Of a stretch of DNA of 64,000 nt, positions 26,933-34,702 are shown piece by piece. The notes below the pieces were generated by a model. That model searched no databases. It saw only the letters and a program-made list of their open reading frames with translations, and was not told the origin of the DNA. The translations under genes were made by a program, and so were the position numbers. Every line of letters begins with the position of its first letter. The first letter of the stretch is position 1. This DNA is from an uncultured Lachnospiraceae bacterium (GTDB lineage Bacteria; Bacillota; Clostridia; Lachnospirales; Lachnospiraceae), in the NCBI GenBank assembly GCA_902789175.1, contig CADANF010000008.1, positions 48,872-112,871 on the forward strand, read 5' to 3'.

Positions 26933-27952
26933 ATGGAAATAATAGAAGAAATATTAAATGAAGAAAATCTAAAGCCTTTTTTTGTTCTTGAGAATTTTTA
27001 TGATAAAAATGAGATCGTAATGTTTGACATTGAAACCACTGGTCTTTCTTCCAGGAATTCACTTATCTATCTTATTGGCCTTAATTATTATAAAGATGGA
27101 AATTATCATATCACCCAGTTATTTAATGATGACGGAAAATCAGAAAAAGAAATAATAGAAACGTTTTTAAAGATGATAAGCGGTTATAAATATCTTATGG
27201 AATTCAATGGCGACATGTTTGATATTCCCTTTGTAAAGGCAAGAATGGACTATATAAAAAATAAGACAGGATATAAATTTACAGATGAATTAGATAATAT
27301 CAGATCGATCGACCTCTATAAAATTATAAGACCATATAAAACAACCCTTGGTCTTCCTAATGCAAAGCAAAAGACCATCGAAAAATACTTAGGTATTTAT
27401 CGCGAAGATAAGTATAACGGCGGCCAGCTTATCGATGTTTACTTTGATTATCTTACATGTAAGGATGAAACTTCAAGATCCTTAGTATTAAGGCATAATA
27501 GAGATGATATGGAAGGCATGTACTTTCTTACTTCTATACTTTCATATGAATCTATTAAACAGGGAAATGTTAAATATCAAAGTATCAGTATGGAAGAAAA
27601 GAATAACTGTCTATATCTGAATATAAAACTTATGTCAGCCTCACCTCTTCCCAGAAGTCTGGATACATCCGGTGAAGGAATACTTCTATCCGGTGATAAA
27701 TATAATATAAATTTAAGGATCCCCGTTTTTTGCGGCATCCTAAGGTTTTATTATCCAAATTCTAAAGAATATGAAACCAGCGAAGGTTACTTCATATATT
27801 CAGCAGACTTTGACAGAATGCCTGTTTTTAAAGAAGATTATAAATCTAAAAGAAATTATATAGAGATAAATGATACTTTTCTTAGCAATAAAGAGTTTAT
27901 TGAAGAATACAGTAAATGTATAACTAAGATGATAATGTCAAAGAAAAAATAA
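26933..27952 (+). CDS. YprB-like RNase H-fold (DEDD) exonuclease domain protein
   Basis: This 339-aa protein has a DEDD exonuclease fold. FDIETTGLSSRNSLIYLIGL (from residue 26) supplies the first Asp/Glu, LMEFNGDMFDIPFVKARMDYI the second Asp, and LRHNRDDMEGMYFLTSIL the last Asp. This matches B. subtilis YprB, whose role is not established and whose gene neighbours a DEAD-box helicase (yprA) there. No helicase is adjacent here. The last 120 residues have no motif known to me. GGAG lies 7 bases before the ATG. It is one of the few plus-strand genes and ends at a bidirectional terminator. Confidence 0.82.
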   Translation: MEIIEEILNEENLKPFFVLENFYDKNEIVMFDIETTGLSSRNSLIYLIGLNYYKDGNYHITQLFNDDGKSEKEIIETFLKMISGYKYLMEFNGDMFDIPFVKARMDYIKNKTGYKFTDELDNIRSIDLYKIIRPYKTTLGLPNAKQKTIEKYLGIYREDKYNGGQLIDVYFDYLTCKDETSRSLVLRHNRDDMEGMYFLTSILSYESIKQGNVKYQSISMEEKNNCLYLNIKLMSASPLPRSLDTSGEGILLSGDKYNINLRIPVFCGILRFYYPNSKEYETSEGYFIYSADFDRMPVFKEDYKSKRNYIEINDTFLSNKEFIEEYSKCITKMIMSKKK

Positions 27953-28018
27953 AAAAGACGAAGAAGGACTCCCTCCATAGAGCATAATTTCAGCTGGAGT
28001 GAGTCCTTCTTCGCCTTA
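27953..28018. terminator. Bidirectional terminator between yprB-like gene and HEAT lipoprotein gene
   Basis: CGAAGAAGGACTC (27959-27971) pairs with GAGTCCTTCTTCG (28001-28013), extended inward by CTCCA/TGGAG. A-rich on one side and T-rich on the other, it serves two convergent genes. Confidence 0.85.
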
Positions 28019-28042
28019 TTTATTAAGTTGTTTTTTCTTTAT

Positions 28043-29305
28043 TTATTTAGAAGCTTCGTTCTCATATTCTTTTCTAATCAAATCGCCTTTACTATCTGTA
28101 AGGCCATCAACAACAGTTTTAAGTTCAGCAAACTTTTTTGCAGAGCAATGAGTGTGGATTGCCTTAATGATTCCCTGTCTTGCAAGCCAGTTAGCATTTT
28201 CATCTTTAATGATATCCACAAATACATTATAAATCTCATCTTCGCTAAAGTATGTAGCCTGCGCTCTCCAATCATCATAACTTGTATCTGATTTATTGTT
28301 TATCAGTGTAAGTGATGCCCAATCCGGATTATCATTATCTCTTGGAGTTTTTGACCAGTAATTGATAGTTTCTCTATAAGCTCTTTCACTAAAATGTTTA
28401 TGGAATGGATAGTCATACCATAAAGTTACAAGGCCGCTGACACACTTTCCTTTAAGATCAGGTTTTTCATTTGGATCATTTAAGATCTCAACTAATCTGT
28501 CGATTACTTTTTCATCATGAAGGTTACCTGATTCATAGCATGCCATCTTTCTAACATCATGATTTTCATCATCCATCATTTCAATGATCCTTTCTACAGT
28601 ACCATCAACCCCGATTGACCATGAATTACCAATAGCCATTGAAGCTTTATATCTGATCTTTGGATTTTCATGTTTTGACATCTTGAAGATAAATTCTGCA
28701 ACATATGGATCTCTAGCCATTTCATTTGAAAGTGCTTCTACTGCTGCCTTAAGAACATAATCATTAGTCTCATTTTCAAGGTTTTCTTTTGCAATACTAA
28801 CGCTCTTTTCTTTTACACCAAAGAAAGAGAACATACTATCATACGCATAACCTCTTACCTGTGGATTTTCATCTTTAATAATATCTTCTAAGATAGTATC
28901 AACAGATGGAAGTCCTTTTCTTACTTTCGAAAGCGCCTTCTTTGTAATATTGTTTTCAATATATAAAGAATCAATTCTGTCATCATCAATAATAGGAACA
29001 AATTTAAGAGTCTTAACCAATGCAAGATACTGCTCTTCTGATACATTTTCTGGATCAGTAATTCCAAGTGCAGTAAGAAGATCGTCTTCAGTCATTGAAT
29101 CATACTGTTCCTGAGTGATACCTGTCTCTTCTTCCTCAGTTGTGGTCTCTTCTTCTGATGCAGCTTCAGTAGAAGCAGCTTCAGTTACAGTCTTTGTTGT
29201 TTCATCTTTTTTAGAATCATCAGTTTTACCACATGCATAAAGTCCTGTCATTGCAAGGGCAAGACAAACAATCCCAAGTTTTTTACGTAAATTTTTGTTT
29301 ATCAT
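28043..29305 (-). CDS. HEAT-repeat lipoprotein
   Basis: This 420-aa protein starts with a lipoprotein signal (IVCLALAMTGLYAC, Cys about residue 26) and continues with a Thr/Glu/Ser-rich linker of about 35 residues. An alpha-helical region follows with HEAT-type repeats (for example ENPQVRGYAYDSMFSFFG, ENPKIRYKASMAIGNSW, ENHDVRKMACYESGNL). HEAT arrays usually bind proteins, so this is a surface binding or scaffold protein with no known partner. It lies 93 bases downstream of the LuxR-type response regulator on the same strand, with two direct repeats between them. Confidence 0.82.
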   Translation of the reverse strand: MINKNLRKKLGIVCLALAMTGLYACGKTDDSKKDETTKTVTEAASTEAASEEETTTEEEETGITQEQYDSMTEDDLLTALGITDPENVSEEQYLALVKTLKFVPIIDDDRIDSLYIENNITKKALSKVRKGLPSVDTILEDIIKDENPQVRGYAYDSMFSFFGVKEKSVSIAKENLENETNDYVLKAAVEALSNEMARDPYVAEFIFKMSKHENPKIRYKASMAIGNSWSIGVDGTVERIIEMMDDENHDVRKMACYESGNLHDEKVIDRLVEILNDPNEKPDLKGKCVSGLVTLWYDYPFHKHFSERAYRETINYWSKTPRDNDNPDWASLTLINNKSDTSYDDWRAQATYFSEDEIYNVFVDIIKDENANWLARQGIIKAIHTHCSAKKFAELKTVVDGLTDSKGDLIRKEYENEASK

Positions 29306-29349
29306 TAAATTTCCCTCCTCACATAAAAGGTTTTAAACTATCAACCTTT

Positions 29350-29373
29350 ATTATCTTAACAGGATTATCTTAA
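29350..29373. repeat. Direct repeat ATTATCTTAA x2 upstream of the HEAT lipoprotein gene
   Basis: Two identical 10-base copies (29350-29359 and 29364-29373), 14 bases apart start to start, lie between the response regulator gene and the lipoprotein gene. They are a possible regulator site or promoter element; there is no further evidence. Confidence 0.45.
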
Positions 29374-29397
29374 AATAAATCATCCAAACGGGTGATT

Positions 29398-30021
29398 TTA
29401 GTCCGGGATCACTATTCCTCTGATTCTTGCTTCGATTGCAAGTTCTGTTCTATTGCTAAAACCTGTCTTATCTAACATATGCTGGATATGTGTTTTTACA
29501 GTATTGGCTGAAATATTCAGTTTCATTCCTATCTGGGCATTTGAAGAGCCATTTGTAAGTTCCCTTAAAACTTCTAACTCACTTTGGGTAAGTTCATTTG
29601 AGATAATATCTCCTAACTGTAATGCCGGACATGTATCAGGATAGAAATACTCTCCATTAAATACACCCTTTATTATCTCTAACAATTTCTCCTTTCCGGA
29701 TTCTTTATACCAAAAGCCTTCGACCCCGATGCTTCTTGCTCTTATAAGGAAATTCGCCTCAGGCATTGCAGTAGCAAGTATCACCTTAACTTTTGGATAA
29801 TTTTTCTTTATATATTCAGCAGCGTTTAATCCACTGCTTCCATCAACCATAACTATATCTGTTATAACTAAGTCAATAGAAAGTCTCGCCATATAAACAT
29901 CTATAAGACTTGCTGAAGATATTGATTTAACTAATTCCAAAGACTCATCAGCAGCTATTATACCCTCTACAAATTCTCTGGCCATATTCTGATCATCAAC
30001 AATTAATACTCTTCGTTTCAT
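29398..30021 (-). CDS. NarL/LuxR-family response regulator
   Basis: The 207-aa protein has an N-terminal receiver domain and a C-terminal LuxR-type helix-turn-helix (LTQSELEVLRELTNGSSNAQIGMKLNISANTVKTH). In the receiver, acidic residues occur in LIVDDQ, the phospho-acceptor Asp in VITDIVM, Thr/Ser in LATAMPE and Lys in WYKES. It should be phosphorylated by the histidine kinase encoded 9 bases upstream and then bind DNA. The unphosphorylated C-terminal motif order is normal for the family. Targets are unknown; the HEAT lipoprotein gene downstream is one candidate. Confidence 0.93.
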   Translation of the reverse strand: MKRRVLIVDDQNMAREFVEGIIAADESLELVKSISSASLIDVYMARLSIDLVITDIVMVDGSSGLNAAEYIKKNYPKVKVILATAMPEANFLIRARSIGVEGFWYKESGKEKLLEIIKGVFNGEYFYPDTCPALQLGDIISNELTQSELEVLRELTNGSSNAQIGMKLNISANTVKTHIQHMLDKTGFSNRTELAIEARIRGIVIPD

Positions 30022-30030
30022 ATTCCCCTC

Positions 30031-31242
30031 TTAAAAATAAACGCATATTGTAAGTAAAAAGCCATTTTCTGTTGAAATATCCATTGTAGCACCTGCCATT
30101 TCAACAATAGACCTTAAGTTTGAAAGGCCGCCGCTTTCGCTTATCTTACCAAGCGGTGGATATCCATTATTAGAAATCTTAATGATATATTTCTTATCCT
30201 CCTTAAAATATGTCTCTACAAATACCTTATCACCTTTGGCGTGTCTTATAGTATTAGTAAGACATTCATGGATTGCCATGGAGCATATCTGCTTTGCCGG
30301 CTGTTTTTCAGGAAGCGTGCCATTTGTTATTATATCAACTCCTACGTCACTTGCAGCAGTAAAAAGCTTCTCATATTCATCACTTTTTTTATTTTCAGAA
30401 ACAGATTTCATGAAATCAAGTCTATCCATCCATAAAGTAAATAGTTTATCCTTTGATATATCATCATCATTTTGTTTAAGGTATTTTCTAGTGATAGTCA
30501 GTGCTTCCCCCAGATCATCATGAACTTTCGCCTTGATATTGATAAGTTCAGTTTCTACCGAAAGGTCATTTATCCTTCTATTTAAGGATCTAAGCCTTTC
30601 ATTCAGCTTTTTTATACGTTCAATATCTTCTTTAATTTTTTCATTTATATCATAAACATCTTTAATATCATAAAATAAAAGCTCCATATATTCATCTTTA
30701 TCAATACAGAGTTTATTCTCCTTCAACATATATAGATGATCATCCATACTAAACAGATTATCTTTACACACTTTTATGTGCTCATTATATTTTTCATTAA
30801 AATCAATTCCATTAATAAGAGTATTTCCAAAAAGCCTCATAGATATCTTATCAGCAATACTATTAACTAATATAGGCATTCCATTTGAAATCGAATAAAC
30901 TGCAATCCCAACCGGAAGATAATCCAGACCTTCTTCTATTGAAAAATCAGAAATATTTTCATTATTCCATTTTATTTCCTGAATGATCTGGCATATAAAA
31001 ATGATAGTAAAAATAGTAATCTCTATCTTTAAGGCAGTACTGAAGGTATCAGATAAAGGTCTTATATCTCCGATATTTTTTACTATCTCAAATGTTACAA
31101 ATAAAATGACACAGATCAGAATCGAAAGAATGATCTTTAGTTGTTTCTGCCTCTCTTTAATAAACCTGTAACAAAGATAAGCCTCACCCCAAAAGATAAG
31201 GAGACAAAGGAGCATAAAGATATGTTCGGTAAATTTAAGCAT
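30031..31242 (-). CDS. HisKA_3-type membrane sensor histidine kinase
   Basis: The 403-aa kinase has three hydrophobic segments in the first 90 residues, a middle sensor/PAS-like region (about 105-205), a coiled coil and a NarL-type transmitter. The phospho-accepting His is H241 in AKVHDDLGEAL, the N-box is HECLTNTIRHAK, and a glycine box follows (SGGLSNLRSIVEMAG). GGGGGGAG precedes the ATG. The start overlaps by 8 bases the end of a larger kinase-like protein with the same layout but without these catalytic residues, so the two are probably a heteromeric receptor. Confidence 0.9.
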   Translation of the reverse strand: MLKFTEHIFMLLCLLIFWGEAYLCYRFIKERQKQLKIILSILICVILFVTFEIVKNIGDIRPLSDTFSTALKIEITIFTIIFICQIIQEIKWNNENISDFSIEEGLDYLPVGIAVYSISNGMPILVNSIADKISMRLFGNTLINGIDFNEKYNEHIKVCKDNLFSMDDHLYMLKENKLCIDKDEYMELLFYDIKDVYDINEKIKEDIERIKKLNERLRSLNRRINDLSVETELINIKAKVHDDLGEALTITRKYLKQNDDDISKDKLFTLWMDRLDFMKSVSENKKSDEYEKLFTAASDVGVDIITNGTLPEKQPAKQICSMAIHECLTNTIRHAKGDKVFVETYFKEDKKYIIKISNNGYPPLGKISESGGLSNLRSIVEMAGATMDISTENGFLLTICVYF

Positions 31243-32764
31243 CTTCTCCCCCCTTTACCTTGAGACATGTATCTTCGCCTGTTTTACACAGGCTTACAGA
31301 GATATGATTATTTCCATCTATAAGTTTTTCAAGCCTCTCCTCAAAACCCCTATAAATATCAAGCAGCTTTTCAAACTTTATCAGATACCCCTCTTCAAAG
31401 CCTGAAATATCATGCTTTATATTATAAAAATCCAGCTGATCAAGAGATTCCTTAAGTGCATAGAAAAGTTCCTGAATAGAAACTGTATCAAACCCTTTAT
31501 TCTTTAGATCTTCTTCTATTATCTTAAGATTAGACCATCTCTTAATAAAAGTACCTTTTAAAACAATATATTTTATAGCATCTCTATCAGGCTCTTTTTC
31601 TCTTAAGATATTTAAGATATCATCACGCTCTTTTGATAAAGAAAGATAGATTTTATCATAGATATAATTTTTAGTTTCATTTCTCGCCTTAATTTCCTTA
31701 ACTTCATTTTCAGATCTAAGGAGTTCTTCTTCTTTCTTTAATTCAGTCGTAAGTTTTTCCAGTTCTTTTTTAGCCGCTACAAGACTTGAAACATCTTCGA
31801 TCCAGACAATACGCCCCGCTCTAAGTTCATTAATTCTTAAGATCGTCGTTTCATTTATATAATCTCCAGATCCTAATTTAATAAGATCCGGATCAAGACC
31901 ATTGTCACTAAATATGATTGAGCCTTTTTTGTCTATGATGGTAAAATCAAGTCCTGTGTTATCCAGATAATCCTTATGCTTTTTATTAGTCCTTATTATT
32001 CCAAGTTTAATACAGGCTTCCCAGAAAAGTATAAGTGTAAGCAGCATTGCCTGCTGAAAATGAATCTTCACCGGAATATCATCAAACAAAAAATGATACC
32101 TGTTATAGATCACAAGGTAAATAAGATAGATAACAATAGGAATAAAAGGATAGATGAAATTATACTTTTTAATCTTTATAGGACATTTAAAAATGGTCAG
32201 GATAAATGAGGCCAGGATAAAAAATAAAGCCCAGGCAAAGATTATATAAAAACCATAGTTATGACCATAGTTATTATAATCATCGAGACCATTTTTAAAA
32301 CAAAATACTTTTTCATGCAGATCATTAGTAAGAACAAATAAAAAAAGCATAAGGCAAGGTATCCATAAAAGATGACTTTTCTTATGATTCTTTCCTTCTT
32401 CAGGTTCTCCAATAGAACAAACAATCCTAAAACTTGTAAGTGGTACAGATATTATAGGAAAATAATATGCATACCAAAGATACCTGCAATAGACAGGTTT
32501 GCGGCAAAAGTTATATTTTATTATCTGGATTAAGATCAAAATAAACATGAAAAAGGCGAGTTGAAAGAAAAGTCGTTTGGTTCTTTTTCCAACGACTCTC
32601 ATATTAAGACTTGAGCTCCATAAAAAGAGCAGCAATGCATAAATTATCTGTGGCATACCCCAGGATTTAAAATAAGAAATTTTAAAAACAGGGTAAAGAT
32701 GGGTCCACATCAAAATAATAGTCCATGCAATAAGTTTTATCTTCTCATCCTTAGTAACCTTCAC
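31235..32764 (-). CDS. 7TM sensor with pseudo-histidine-kinase C-terminus
   Basis: The 509-aa protein has about seven or eight membrane segments in residues 10-265, a PAS-like region (TGLDFTIIDKKGSIIFSDNG, WIEDVSSLVAAKKEL) and a coiled coil. Its C-terminal part lines up by eye with the neighbouring kinase. The HDDLGEAL position reads YDKIYLSL (Y369 instead of His), the N-box Asn and its motif are not recognisable, and the protein ends where the first glycine box should begin. I infer that it senses a signal through its membrane part and controls the active kinase encoded by the overlapping downstream gene. A highly diverged active kinase is less likely. Confidence 0.72.
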   Translation of the reverse strand: MKVTKDEKIKLIAWTIILMWTHLYPVFKISYFKSWGMPQIIYALLLFLWSSSLNMRVVGKRTKRLFFQLAFFMFILILIQIIKYNFCRKPVYCRYLWYAYYFPIISVPLTSFRIVCSIGEPEEGKNHKKSHLLWIPCLMLFLFVLTNDLHEKVFCFKNGLDDYNNYGHNYGFYIIFAWALFFILASFILTIFKCPIKIKKYNFIYPFIPIVIYLIYLVIYNRYHFLFDDIPVKIHFQQAMLLTLILFWEACIKLGIIRTNKKHKDYLDNTGLDFTIIDKKGSIIFSDNGLDPDLIKLGSGDYINETTILRINELRAGRIVWIEDVSSLVAAKKELEKLTTELKKEEELLRSENEVKEIKARNETKNYIYDKIYLSLSKERDDILNILREKEPDRDAIKYIVLKGTFIKRWSNLKIIEEDLKNKGFDTVSIQELFYALKESLDQLDFYNIKHDISGFEEGYLIKFEKLLDIYRGFEERLEKLIDGNNHISVSLCKTGEDTCLKVKGGEDA

Positions 32765-32788
32765 TGTCTAATTCCTCTTATATGAAAA

Positions 32789-33319
32789 TTAAGCCCAAGG
32801 ATTACTGCTTTCCGGCTGTCTTATATCTGATAAGATAAACTGCTCCCAGAGATACCATTTTCCATCTTTTGCAAGACGAAGCTGGACATATCTTGGAGAA
32901 TCAGCGCCGCTTGAATTAACATAAATCTTGGCATAGCCCTGATCTGTATATGAATATGGATTTTCAAAAAGAGTGATTCTATAAGGAACCGATGGCTTAT
33001 AGTCATTTGCTGGTGAAGTTCCATTAAAATAAGAACGTGGAACATAGTCTTTATCCATAAAACGATCTCTTATAAACTGCTTATCATACTCACTTAAAGG
33101 TCTTGGTCCTCTTAAATAAGAAAGCATTTCTAATGCAAAATCCTTATTTGATGGATAATAGCAGAATGCCATGATAGTAAGTGCTGCAGTTTTAAATGGA
33201 TCACTGAGATCAGTCTCAGGAAGAGCCATAAAATCCGCCATTGATTCTGGCATTTTATTAAATGTGATAGTTACATTGCCTGATGTGTTTGAAACCCCGA
33301 TATTATCAAAAATCCCCAT
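32789..33319 (-). CDS. DUF6935-like protein
   Basis: This 176-aa soluble protein resembles a family of uncharacterised Firmicute proteins (recalled as DUF6935). Recognisable stretches are DPFKTAALTIMAFCYYP, LSYLRGPRPLSEYDKQFIRDR, SYFNGTSPANDYKPS and WYLWEQFILSDIRQPE. It has no signal peptide, membrane segment or catalytic motif I know. It is the first gene of the transcription unit that continues into the 7TM sensor (24 bases), the kinase and the response regulator, and has a strong promoter. The family label is from memory and should be checked. Confidence 0.65.
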   Translation of the reverse strand: MGIFDNIGVSNTSGNVTITFNKMPESMADFMALPETDLSDPFKTAALTIMAFCYYPSNKDFALEMLSYLRGPRPLSEYDKQFIRDRFMDKDYVPRSYFNGTSPANDYKPSVPYRITLFENPYSYTDQGYAKIYVNSSGADSPRYVQLRLAKDGKWYLWEQFILSDIRQPESSNPWA

Positions 33320-33377
33320 AATTTCTTCTCCTCTATTGAAAAAAATTTTTTCATAACATAATAGTCATGATTTAAAT

Positions 33378-33406
33378 ATTCTATATTAAAATATAGCTTC
33401 TGTCAA
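33378..33406 (-). promoter_or_regulatory. Promoter of the DUF6935-kinase operon
   Basis: Minus-strand TTGACA (33401-33406), a 17-base spacer and TAGAAT (33378-33383). The -35 overlaps the T-run of the tmRNA terminator. Confidence 0.75.
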
Positions 33407-33432
33407 AAAAATGCCCCTTAAAAAAGGGGCAT
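33404..33432 (-). terminator. Terminator of the tmRNA gene
   Basis: ATGCCCCTT (33411-33419) pairs with AAGGGGCAT (33424-33432). On the minus strand it is followed by seven T. It lies 22 bases beyond the mature tmRNA 3' end. Confidence 0.92.
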
Positions 33433-33454
33433 TAATCACTTATTATTCTTTTAG

Positions 33455-33799
33455 TGGAGCTGGCGGGAATCGAACCCGCGTCCAAAGACTCTTTAATTCA
33501 GGTGTCTCCTATCACAGTCTTTTATTTAAGATTCCCTACGTAGTGCGCCAAAAGACAGGCTTACTATTTCAGTAGCTTCATAAATTCTTTCCCGCCCTCA
33601 AAGCTTTGGGAAGAAAGTTCTCCGCTAATTTGATGCCAGTTTCTAATGCCGCGGATTACAAAAGAACTGACAGCTGCCTAATTAGGCAGCGAGTGCTAAA
33701 TTATCTTCAGCGTTTATTTTTTTCCAAGTTTTAACGTGGTCTCGGGTCCACGGATAGCTGCCGGAATCTCTAAATCCCTGTCGAAACCTGTACAACCCC
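33455..33799 (-). ncRNA. ssrA: Transfer-messenger RNA (tmRNA)
   Basis: tmRNA with SmpB rescues stalled ribosomes and tags the incomplete protein for degradation. The RNA starts GGGGTTG, which pairs (with two G-U pairs) with 3'-terminal CAGCTCC. The T-arm near the 3' end (GCGGGTTCGATTCCCGCC on the minus strand) and the start GGTTTCGACAGGG are tmRNA signatures. The tag frame (33682-33711, ending TAA) encodes AEDNLALAA after TAAAC. The stop lies in a short hairpin. CCA is not encoded (CTA instead), so it must be added after processing. It is the one-piece form, 345 nt. Confidence 0.97.
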
Positions 33800-33814
33800 T
33801 GATTTTAAGTCCAA

Positions 33815-34135
33815 CTACTGAGCATCAGTTGTAGTTGCTGGATTTGCATCCCCAGTAGCAACATCTGCAGATGTCTCTGAAGCTGTAGAAGGAAGCTTCT
33901 CATCCCAATAATTATTGAACCAGCTGTTATAGTCCATATCATTTACTGTTTTATTCTGCTCAGCAAGATTTTTAGAATATTTATAGATACCTTTACCTAC
34001 TGGAATTCCAATAAGTGCTCCTACACAGAAAGCTGTAACTAAAATCGCTGTATATTTCTTAATCTTCTTTTGTTTTAAGATCTTTGCTCTATTCTTTTTA
34101 TTCTCTTTATATCTATCAACCTTTGCCTGGCTCAT
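33815..34135 (-). CDS. Small single-TM protein between smpB and tmRNA
   Basis: I do not recognise this 106-aa protein. It has a very basic N-terminus (about 30 residues, many Lys/Arg), one membrane segment (about residues 28-50, YTAILVTAFCVGALIGIPVG) and an outside tail rich in Thr/Ala/Asp after WFNNYWDEKLPSTASE. GGAGAAG lies before the ATG. Its stop is only 15 bases from the first base of tmRNA. The tmRNA promoter must therefore lie inside this gene, or the tmRNA is processed from a transcript that includes it. Confidence 0.7.
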   Translation of the reverse strand: MSQAKVDRYKENKKNRAKILKQKKIKKYTAILVTAFCVGALIGIPVGKGIYKYSKNLAEQNKTVNDMDYNSWFNNYWDEKLPSTASETSADVATGDANPATTTDAQ

Positions 34136-34230
34136 TTTATAGCTTCTCCTTATATTATGATCGTGCCTTTTTTAAACTCAGCAAGATATATTTTAATCAA
34201 AGCCAAGCTTAAAATCAAGACAAAATCTAT

Positions 34231-34698
34231 TTATCTTAAGCTGATTTTAAAATCCTTCTCAGCTTCGCGTTGCTGATCTCTCTTTTTGATATCTTCGCGC
34301 TTATCATAATTTTTCTTACCACGGGCAAGACCAATCTCAATCTTAACCTTGCCGTTTTTAAAATATACCTTTAAAGGCATTAAAGTATATCCTTTTTCTT
34401 TAATCTGATGAGATAATTTTAATATCTCATTCTTATGCATAAGAAGCTTTCTTGTTCTAAGAGGGTCTTTATTAAAGATATTTCCCCTTTCATATGGATT
34501 TATATGCATATGGTATACATATATCTCCCCATTCTCTATCCCTACATAAGCTTCTTTTATAGAACACTGTCCCATTCTAAGGGATTTAACTTCTGTCCCC
34601 GCCAGGGAAAGTCCTGCTTCATATTTCTCATCAATAAAAAAATCATGATAAGCCTTTTTATTATTTGCTATAAGCCTCTCTGAATTATCCTTAGCCAT
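34231..34698 (-). CDS. smpB: SsrA-binding protein SmpB
   Basis: SmpB binds tmRNA and brings it to stalled ribosomes. The 155-aa protein has the family motifs: [60 protein letters not shown] and the lysine-rich C-terminus ([19 protein letters not shown]) that forms a helix in the mRNA channel. It starts 4 bases after the rnr stop, with GAGGAC as ribosome-binding site inside the rnr 3' end. Its RNA partner, tmRNA, lies about 430 bases downstream. Confidence 0.97.
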   Translation of the reverse strand: MAKDNSERLIANNKKAYHDFFIDEKYEAGLSLAGTEVKSLRMGQCSIKEAYVGIENGEIYVYHMHINPYERGNIFNKDPLRTRKLLMHKNEILKLSHQIKEKGYTLMPLKVYFKNGKVKIEIGLARGKKNYDKREDIKKRDQQREAEKDFKISLR

Positions 34699-34702
34699 CT
34701 AA

